A stretch of 11,283 nucleotides of DNA from contig JAMCRJ010000014.1 of NCBI GenBank assembly GCA_023381645.1, positions 1 through 11,283 on the forward strand. The letters are read 5' to 3'. Position 1 is the first letter of the stretch, and each line of letters begins with the position of its first letter. Below are positions 4,108 through 9,817 of this stretch, one piece after another. The notes under the pieces were generated by a model. The model was not told where the DNA came from. It worked only from the letters and a program-made list of their open reading frames with translations, and ran no database searches. Source of the stretch: Gammaproteobacteria bacterium. GTDB lineage: Bacteria; Pseudomonadota; Gammaproteobacteria; Acidithiobacillales; Acidithiobacillaceae. A program made the translations under genes and the position numbers.

Positions 4108-6395
4108 CAGTCCCCCTGCCCGAGCGCGGTCAGCAGCGGCGCGAGGTGTCCGGTGTAAGCTTCCCATTTGCCGATGGCCGAACGGTAGATGGGCTCTTTG
4201 ACCTGCAGGCGGCTGGCCGTCTGCAGCATCCGGGTGTTTTCGGTAAAATCCAGGCAGCGCGGATCGTATTCCAACTTCAGGAACTGCAATATTTCCCGGA
4301 TGCCGCTTTCGGGGTCGGCGACGATGTCTTCATAGCCTACGGTAATGACATCCTCCGCCATGCGGGATTGCCATTGGGCGAGGGTTTTCAGATGCGCGCG
4401 ATAGTATTTTCCCAGGCTGTCGAGGTCGTGGCTGTAGGCATGGTCCCCGACCATGTTCTGCTGAAAGATGGAAAGGCAGTTGTCGCGCGCATCGCGTTGG
4501 CAGTAAATGACTTTTGCTTCCGGGAACAGGAGTTTTGCGCTGCCCAGAAACAGAAAGTTGGTGGGCAGCTTGTCGATAAAGTATCGGCTTCCGGTCCATC
4601 GGTGCCGGATCCTGTCCAGATACCATTGGCGAATTGCGCCGATGTGATCCGTCAGGTTTTCGGAGTCGAGGCGCAGGCTCCGCAGCTTGGCGGCGGCCTG
4701 GGGAAGATGCCGGAGTTCGCCAAGGCCGTCGATGTCGGCGTGCATGTCCAACATCTGATGCAGCAGACTGGTTCCGGACCGGGGCATGCCGACGATGAAC
4801 AAGGGGGTCGGACCGTTTGGCGTCGCCACCGCCATGCGGCCCTTCCAGCGATCATACCTGTCCAGGTCATTCCGCAGGGTATCGGCCATGGCCTGGAAAT
4901 CGAAGGGCTCGACCTTTTGCAGCATCTGATGTCCCTGACGGTAACAGGCGAACGCTTTGGCGTATTGCCGATGGCGGTGATGGTGGTTTCCGGCGATGAA
5001 CCAGGCGTTGACGGCGTCATTTTCCCGATCTCCGCCGCTTTCCCATGACAACAGTGGTTCTATCAGTGCGAAAGATTCCGCGTAATTTTTCTGTCGTTGA
5101 AGTATCTCGGCGAGGGCAACCCGCACCCGAAGGTCGGTGGGCGCCAGATTCCCGGCCTTCCGCAGAGTCGTTTCGGCAGCCTCGACCTCGCCCAGTTTCT
5201 CCAGGCAGATCGCCAGGTTGACCAGCGCTGCGGTGTTGTCCGGCTGGTTTTCGAGCAGCTTGCGGATCATGCCCTCTGCCGTCCGGCATTCTCCCATGTG
5301 GATCAGGGCAACGCTCAGATGAAATTGCGCATCCGCAGACTCCGGCAGAAGTTCCAGCGCCCTGTGGAAGGTCTCCACCGCCTCATCCACATACTTCAAT
5401 TGAAACAGTGCCCGCCCTGACAAGATGAGGGCATCGACATGGTCAGGCTTCAGGTTTAACGTGTGCAGCAGCACTTCCAGGGTTTCGGGATAACGGCCCT
5501 GCTGGAACAGCAGGGTACCCAGAGGATAGCGGAGAGAATGGCTCTGGGGATGATCGGCGATGGCGGATCGAATGTACGCCTCGGCTTCCCGTTCGCGTTG
5601 CTGTGCGACGAGGTTCTGAAAAATATAATGTCCGACATCCGCATGCACGGAATAGGTGTCGGCGGTTCTTCTGAATATTTCTTCCGCTTCGGTCAACCGG
5701 CCCTGTTCCTGCAGGGCGATTCCCAGACCGATCAGCAGCGACGGATTTTCGCCGTACAGATGCATCCGCCGCCGGAACAGGGCTTCGGCGCCGCAATGGT
5801 CGCCGGTGGCCAACGCGAGCATATTCCTGTGATGCAGGGCGACGGCGTGGTTGGGGTCCGTGTCCAGCGCCTTGTCCAATAACACCCGCGCGTCTTCCTG
5901 CCGGCCCTGCTGCGCCAGCGTGACGCCCAACTGGACGAGGCAATCCAGACATTCCGGGCTGCGCGCCAGCGCTTCGCGAAAGGCACGTTCCGCTTCCGGG
6001 AAACGCTGGCAGGCGAGGAGCAGGAGCCCGTAGTTATACCATGCGGGCACGAAATCGGGCTTCGACGCGATGGCTGCGAGGTAAAGTTCTTCGGCGGCCA
6101 CCAATTTGTTTTGATGAAACAATATGAGTGCGAGATTACTGAGGGTATCCGTGTGGTGACCATCCACGGCAAGCGCCGCCCTGAATGCGCGTTCGGCCAG
6201 GTCCAGTCTGGCACTTCCGGCCGTGGCCTGCCCTATGGTGGTGAGGAGGTTTATTTTTTCCGCCGCCGGGATGGCCGTTGCCTGTTCGATCAGCGTGATC
6301 GCGTCACCGTATTTTTGTTGGGAATAGTGGCTTTTTATGGCTTCCAGGGCAACATGAGCGGCGTCTTTTCCCGAGGGGTCGCGTTTTTTAAACAT
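4107..6395 (-). CDS. TPR-repeat sulfotransferase
   Basis: 762 residues in two parts. Residues about 15-500 are a chain of tetratricopeptide repeats (recurrent A-x-x-x-[YF]-x-x-A-[IL] and pairs such as GRLTEAEEIFRR, GRYPETLEVLL and EVEAAETTLRK). The C-terminal part (about 530-762) is a sulfotransferase: the 5'-phosphosulfate loop VGMPRSGTSL (535-544) and the 3'-phosphate loop YCQRDARDNCLSIF (631-644) bind PAPS, and YRSAIGKWEAYTGHL near the end is the typical closing motif. The family transfers sulfate from PAPS to a hydroxyl or amine; the TPR part probably recruits a protein or glycan substrate. There is no signal peptide, so it acts in the cytoplasm. The ATG at 6395 has GGA about 8 bases upstream. 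The acceptor is unknown and no glycan genes are nearby to suggest it. It could share a transcript with the DUF2784 gene 100 bases upstream. Confidence 0.9.
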   Translation of the reverse strand: MFKKRDPSGKDAAHVALEAIKSHYSQQKYGDAITLIEQATAIPAAEKINLLTTIGQATAGSARLDLAERAFRAALAVDGHHTDTLSNLALILFHQNKLVAAEELYLAAIASKPDFVPAWYNYGLLLLACQRFPEAERAFREALARSPECLDCLVQLGVTLAQQGRQEDARVLLDKALDTDPNHAVALHHRNMLALATGDHCGAEALFRRRMHLYGENPSLLIGLGIALQEQGRLTEAEEIFRRTADTYSVHADVGHYIFQNLVAQQREREAEAYIRSAIADHPQSHSLRYPLGTLLFQQGRYPETLEVLLHTLNLKPDHVDALILSGRALFQLKYVDEAVETFHRALELLPESADAQFHLSVALIHMGECRTAEGMIRKLLENQPDNTAALVNLAICLEKLGEVEAAETTLRKAGNLAPTDLRVRVALAEILQRQKNYAESFALIEPLLSWESGGDRENDAVNAWFIAGNHHHRHRQYAKAFACYRQGHQMLQKVEPFDFQAMADTLRNDLDRYDRWKGRMAVATPNGPTPLFIVGMPRSGTSLLHQMLDMHADIDGLGELRHLPQAAAKLRSLRLDSENLTDHIGAIRQWYLDRIRHRWTGSRYFIDKLPTNFLFLGSAKLLFPEAKVIYCQRDARDNCLSIFQQNMVGDHAYSHDLDSLGKYYRAHLKTLAQWQSRMAEDVITVGYEDIVADPESGIREILQFLKLEYDPRCLDFTENTRMLQTASRLQVKEPIYRSAIGKWEAYTGHLAPLLTALGQGD

Positions 6396-6436
6396 CCTTC
6401 ATTCCTGTCCTGATGTAGTCGTTGGCGTCCTATGCG

Positions 6437-6482
6437 AATGGAGCATCATACCTTATCCGGCATAAGAGGCATCAGCTCCATT
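6437..6482. repeat. Stem-loop between DUF2784 and sulfotransferase genes
   Basis: AATGGAGC (6437-6444) is perfectly complementary to GCTCCATT (6475-6482), and inside it CTTAT (6452-6456) pairs with ATAAG (6462-6466) around CCGGC. It lies within the 100-base gap. No T-run follows on the minus strand, so terminator function is uncertain; it could separate expression of the two genes. Confidence 0.45.
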
Positions 6483-6495
6483 CCGGGTTCATTCT

Positions 6496-6897
6496 TCATG
6501 GCCTGCGCCAGGGCAGGACGGGCGGCACCTTCCACCACAGCAGCAGCACGCCGATCCAGACCAGGACATAGATCGAGGTGAAAAAAGACATGGGCAGGTG
6601 CCAGAACAGCAGATGGTCGATCCAGGTCTGGATCAGGGGCAGACGGTAGCCCCGCCGCCCTGCCGCTTCCTGCAGTTCGCTCTGCCAGATGGTCAGAAAG
6701 CAGGCAGTGCCCAGCAACGCCTGTACGGCCACCACCAGGAGCGCCGCGAGGTGGAGGGCCCGCCACCAGAAGATGCGGACCCACCGCCAACCCCGCCAGG
6801 CACCCAGCGGGATGGCGATCAGGCCAAAGACGTTGAAGGCGATGATCAGGATATGAAAAGCCAGAATCGCCTGAGCCAGCCAAAGTTCATTCTGCAT
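6496..6897 (-). CDS. DUF2784 family membrane protein
   Basis: 133 residues with four predicted membrane helices (about 7-30, 45-67, 92-112 and 108-123, the last two close together). The pattern fits DUF2784: a helix with His15 followed by a Gly, a second helix with His49, then TACFLTIWQSELQEAAG (residues 64-80), the counterpart of the family's Cys-x-Leu-Thr-x-x-Glu/Gln signature, and a Trp/His-rich third helix. The function of the family is not known; the spaced histidines in membrane helices could bind haem or a quinone, but this is speculation. The start at 6897 has GGAG 7 bases before it; ATG 6921 lacks a site. It is divergent from the nrdD operon. Confidence 0.82.
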   Translation of the reverse strand: MQNELWLAQAILAFHILIIAFNVFGLIAIPLGAWRGWRWVRIFWWRALHLAALLVVAVQALLGTACFLTIWQSELQEAAGRRGYRLPLIQTWIDHLLFWHLPMSFFTSIYVLVWIGVLLLWWKVPPVLPWRRP

Positions 6898-6966
6898 GTC
6901 CGTTCTCCGTTGCGGAACCATTGTACACCTGCTGATCCTGGGGATGATTCCAGTTCCACTTTGCTG

Positions 6967-6994
6967 TTGACGAACCCAATATATGTGCTAAATT
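6967..6994 (+). promoter_or_regulatory. Sigma-70-like promoter of the nrdD operon
   Basis: TTGACG (6967-6972, 5 of 6 to consensus) and TAAATT (6989-6994, 4 of 6) are 16 bases apart. The -35 end touches the first NrdR-like box and the second box lies just downstream of the -10, the expected place for repression. I see no good TTGAT-N4-ATCAA site for FNR. Confidence 0.5.
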
Positions 6995-7021
6995 ATCTAT
7001 TGAGATGTCCATATATTGTGT
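6974..7021. promoter_or_regulatory. Pair of NrdR-box-like operators
   Basis: Two 16-base sites, ACCCAATATATGTGCT (6974-6989) and TGTCCATATATTGTGT (7006-7021), start 32 bases apart. They resemble the NrdR consensus acaCwAtATaTwGtgt (about 11 and 12 matching positions by my count), and 9-base arms CAATATATG (6977-6985) and CATATATTG (7010-7018) are perfect inverted copies. NrdR boxes normally occur in pairs about three helical turns apart in front of ribonucleotide reductase genes, as here. NrdR represses when dATP is plentiful. The location around the nrdD promoter makes the assignment strong. Confidence 0.72.
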
Positions 7022-7077
7022 TCTACCGTTCCGAGACGCGACAGCGCCGGTTCGGTGCCGGTCGGGAGAATATGGCG

Positions 7078-8853
7078 ATGAACGATTCTTCGGTGTTGAA
7101 GCGAAACGGCGCAAGGGTACCTTTTGATCCAAAGCGATTGCGCGGGGATCGCCAGGCGATGATAGACCCCATCACTTCCGTGAATGAGTACCTCGATCGG
7201 GAGGATTGGCGGATCAACGCCAATGCCAACCAGGGTTATTCCCTGGGGGGCCTGATCCTGAACATTGCCGGGAAAGTCACCGCGAACTACTGGCTGAGCC
7301 ATGTCTATCCCGAAAAAATCGGGGCCGCCCACCGCGAGGCCGACCTGCATATCCATGATCTCGACATGTTGGCCGGTTATTGTGCCGGATGGTCCCTCCG
7401 CACCCTTTTGCAGGAGGGTTTTAACGGCGTACCGGGAAAGGTGGAGGCGGCACCGCCGCGTCACCTGTCGAGCGCCGTCGGGCAGATGGTCAACTTCCTC
7501 GGCACCCTGCAGAACGAATGGGCAGGCGCACAGGCCTTCAGCTCCTTTGATACCTATCTGGCGCCGTTCGTCCGCAAGGATGGCTTGTCCTACCGGGAGA
7601 TTCGCCAAAACATTCAGGAATTCATCTATAACCTGAATGTCCCTTCGCGCTGGGGTGGCCAGACGCCGTTCACGAATGTCACCTTCGATTGGGTTTGCCC
7701 TGACGATCTGAAGGAACAGGTTCCCGTGATCGGTGGAGAGGAGATGCCTTTCCGTTACGGCGATCTGCAGGCCGAAATGGAACTGATCAATCAGGCTTAT
7801 ATCGAGGTCATGAGCGAAGGCGACGCCAGGGGACGGGTTTTTACTTTTCCCATACCCACCTACAACATAACGTCTGATTTTCCGTGGGATTCGGAGAATG
7901 CCGAAAGACTGTTCGCCATGACTGCCAAATACGGCCTGCCCTACTTTCAGAATTTTATCAATTCCGAGTTGCAGCCCAACATGGTGCGCTCCATGTGTTG
8001 TCGCCTGCAACTCGACCTGCGTGAACTGCTCAAACGTGGGAATGGTCTCTTCGGGTCCTCGGAACAGACCGGTTCCATCGGCGTGGTGACCATCAATTGT
8101 GCCAGGCTGGGCTATCTCCATAAAAACGATTCGGAAGGTCTTTTCCGTCGCCTGGACGCGCTCACGGAAATGGCGAAAGAAAGTCTGGAGATCAAACGCA
8201 AAGTCATCCAGAGACAAATGGACACCGGTCTTTTCCCGTACTCCAAGCGCTATCTGGGTACCTTACGCAACCATTTCTCCACCATTGGCGTGAACGGGAT
8301 CCATGAAATGATCCGCAACTTCACCGATGACCGCGAAAACATCACCACCCCTGCCGGATATGCCCTCGCCGTTCGTTTTCTCGACCATGTCAGAGAACGC
8401 ATGGTGGCTTTTCAGGAAGAAACCGGCCACATGTATAACCTCGAGGCAACCCCTGCGGAAGGCACCACCTATCGTTTCGCCAAAGAGGATCGGAAGCGCT
8501 TTCCCGATATTTTACAGGCAGGTCTCCCGGATAAGCCGTACTACACCAATTCATCACAACTGCCCGTAGGCTTTACGGACGACCCTTTCGAGGCCATGGA
8601 ACGCCAGGAGGCGTTACAGGCGAAATACACCGGCGGAACCGTTCTTCACCTGTATATGGGGGATCGCGTCTCCAGCACCGAAGCCTGCAAGCGCCTGGTG
8701 CGCCGCGCACTGGAACGTTTTCGCCTGCCCTACATTACGGTGACGCCGACCTTTTCCATCTGCCCGGTGCACGGATATCTATCGGGAGAACATCCATTCT
8801 GTCCGATCTGTGATGAAGAACGACTTGCTGAAAAACGGCGGCATTCCGCCTGA
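7078..8853 (+). CDS. nrdD: Anaerobic ribonucleoside-triphosphate reductase NrdD, large chain lacking the glycyl-radical segment
   Basis: 591 residues, the catalytic core of class III ribonucleotide reductase, which makes deoxynucleotides without oxygen. Seen in order: VLKRNGARVPFD (residues 6-17), like the first strands of an ATP-cone that is then missing; NANANQGYSLGGL (47-59); HIHDLDMLAGYCAGWSL with conserved Cys102; SMCCRLQLD with Cys307/Cys308, the finger-loop region that holds the thiyl-radical cysteine; GSIGVVTINCARLGYL; and the C-terminal zinc site CPVH (562-565) with CPIC (575-578). In usual NrdD chains the RVxGY glycyl-radical motif follows this site; here the chain stops 13 residues later, and that motif is on the next gene, 19 bases on and in another frame. 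Starts: ATG 7078 has GGGAG 9 bases upstream; ATG 7072, two codons earlier, is close behind. First gene of the nrd operon. Confidence 0.93.
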   Translation: MNDSSVLKRNGARVPFDPKRLRGDRQAMIDPITSVNEYLDREDWRINANANQGYSLGGLILNIAGKVTANYWLSHVYPEKIGAAHREADLHIHDLDMLAGYCAGWSLRTLLQEGFNGVPGKVEAAPPRHLSSAVGQMVNFLGTLQNEWAGAQAFSSFDTYLAPFVRKDGLSYREIRQNIQEFIYNLNVPSRWGGQTPFTNVTFDWVCPDDLKEQVPVIGGEEMPFRYGDLQAEMELINQAYIEVMSEGDARGRVFTFPIPTYNITSDFPWDSENAERLFAMTAKYGLPYFQNFINSELQPNMVRSMCCRLQLDLRELLKRGNGLFGSSEQTGSIGVVTINCARLGYLHKNDSEGLFRRLDALTEMAKESLEIKRKVIQRQMDTGLFPYSKRYLGTLRNHFSTIGVNGIHEMIRNFTDDRENITTPAGYALAVRFLDHVRERMVAFQEETGHMYNLEATPAEGTTYRFAKEDRKRFPDILQAGLPDKPYYTNSSQLPVGFTDDPFEAMERQEALQAKYTGGTVLHLYMGDRVSSTEACKRLVRRALERFRLPYITVTPTFSICPVHGYLSGEHPFCPICDEERLAEKRRHSA

Positions 8854-8872
8854 ACCGAGAAAGGAGAACATC

Positions 8873-9079
8873 ATGTATCCTGAAATGACGAACCAAAATC
8901 CTCTTGAAATGGAACTGGCGGATGACGAAAGACAACCCTGCGAGGTTTGGACGCGGGTCATGGGTTACCACCGACCGACTTCTTCTTTCAATATAGGCAA
9001 GCAAAGCGAGCATTCGGAGCGCAAATGCTTTGTGGAGACCGGGAAGCCGGATACGGTCGTGTCGCGGCCGGTGCATTGA
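8873..9079 (+). CDS. Stand-alone glycyl-radical domain of NrdD (split subunit)
   Basis: 68 residues. ERQPCEVWTRVMGYHRPTSS at residues 19-38 contains the RVxGY motif of class III ribonucleotide reductases, with Gly31 as the expected radical site, followed by FNIGKQSEHSERKCF, the usual end of the glycyl-radical domain. Thus the piece missing from the large chain is encoded here. AAAGGAG (8859-8865) lies 7 bases before the ATG, so the protein is very likely started on its own. The N-terminal 18 residues (MYPEMTNQNPLEMELADD) are acidic and may be a linker or docking tail. The frame is +1 relative to the large gene and open upstream to about 8810, so a frameshift fusion is possible in principle but the good initiation signal argues against it. 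A similar idea, a separable radical-bearing protein, is known for pyruvate formate-lyase (GrcA/YfiD). Confidence 0.88.
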   Translation: MYPEMTNQNPLEMELADDERQPCEVWTRVMGYHRPTSSFNIGKQSEHSERKCFVETGKPDTVVSRPVH

Positions 9080-9086
9080 CGCGGCG

Positions 9087-9809
9087 ATGAGCGAAGCAGC
9101 CACCACGGTGGACATCGGGTTACAACCCCTACCACCATTGGGCGGTTTCGCGCGGTTCAGTACGGTGGATTATCCCGGACATTTATGTGCCGTGCTATAC
9201 ACGCAGGGCTGCCCATGCCGCTGCCGCTACTGCCATAATCCGCATCTGCAGCCGGGGCGTGGCCACTCCGGTATATCATGGCCGGCCATCATGGCCTGGC
9301 TGGCCACCCGAGCGGGATTACTGGATGCGGTGGCGTTTTGTGGCGGCGAACCCACCGCTCATAAATCGTTACGGGCGGCACTTCGGCAGGTGCGGGCGCT
9401 GGGATTTGGCACCGCCCTGCACACATCCGGAATATATCCCTACAACTTTTCGCAAATGCTGCCTTATGTCGATTGGGTAGGCTTTGATGTCAAGGCGCCC
9501 CCCGCCCGTTATGCCGCCGTCACCGGCGTACCGGGAAGCGAGGTCCGGGTGCGGGACTCCATGGAATGGTTGTTGTCCGGCAATGTGGCTTATGAAATCA
9601 GAACCACGGTACACCCGGCCATACTCGACACTGCGGACCTGATCGCGATAGCGCGCTGGCTGGAGCTTCTGGGAGTTTCCCGCTGGGTACTGCAATCCTT
9701 CAACCCGGCAGGATGCGTGAATGGGGATCTGGTGACCAGCTACGCGCCGATCGACCATGAACTGCTCGATGAGTTGCGTGGATACGTGCCCGACATCTCG
9801 GTGAGATAG
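9087..9809 (+). CDS. nrdG: Anaerobic ribonucleotide reductase activase, NrdG2 type (radical SAM)
   Basis: 240 residues. GCPCRCRYCHNPHL contains the radical-SAM motif CxxxCxxC (Cys42, Cys46, Cys49) that binds a 4Fe-4S cluster; CGGEP (85-89) is the SAM-binding GGE motif. The opening LGGFARFSTVDYPGHL (residues 18-33) matches the NrdG2 subfamily. The enzyme splits S-adenosylmethionine to make a 5'-deoxyadenosyl radical that takes a hydrogen from the radical glycine of NrdD, here predicted to be Gly31 of the 68-residue protein just upstream. The ATG at 9087 lies 7 bases after that gene's stop and lacks a clear ribosome binding site, suggesting translational coupling. A TTG at 9030 would overlap the upstream gene and add residues without family likeness. 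Last gene of the operon; its stop is 8 bases from the end of the convergent ligase gene. Confidence 0.92.
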   Translation: MSEAATTVDIGLQPLPPLGGFARFSTVDYPGHLCAVLYTQGCPCRCRYCHNPHLQPGRGHSGISWPAIMAWLATRAGLLDAVAFCGGEPTAHKSLRAALRQVRALGFGTALHTSGIYPYNFSQMLPYVDWVGFDVKAPPARYAAVTGVPGSEVRVRDSMEWLLSGNVAYEIRTTVHPAILDTADLIAIARWLELLGVSRWVLQSFNPAGCVNGDLVTSYAPIDHELLDELRGYVPDISVR

Positions 9810-9817
9810 GCCGCGGG

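Noticed and set aside
4146..5048. 300-residue plus-strand frame and other plus-strand frames across 5097-6033
   Set aside because: Antisense to the TPR-sulfotransferase gene, whose motifs are unambiguous on the minus strand.
6446..6883. 145-residue minus-strand frame overlapping DUF2784
   Set aside because: Frame-shifted shadow; the DUF2784 frame has the conserved motifs and a proper ribosome site.
6598..7077. Long N-terminal extension of the nrdD reading frame
   Set aside because: The frame is open but crosses the NrdR boxes, promoter and the antisense of DUF2784; it has no protein-family likeness before residue MNDSS and the ribosome site lies at 7064.
6997..8217. 406-residue minus-strand frame inside nrdD
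   Set aside because: Antisense shadow of a strongly conserved NrdD coding sequence.
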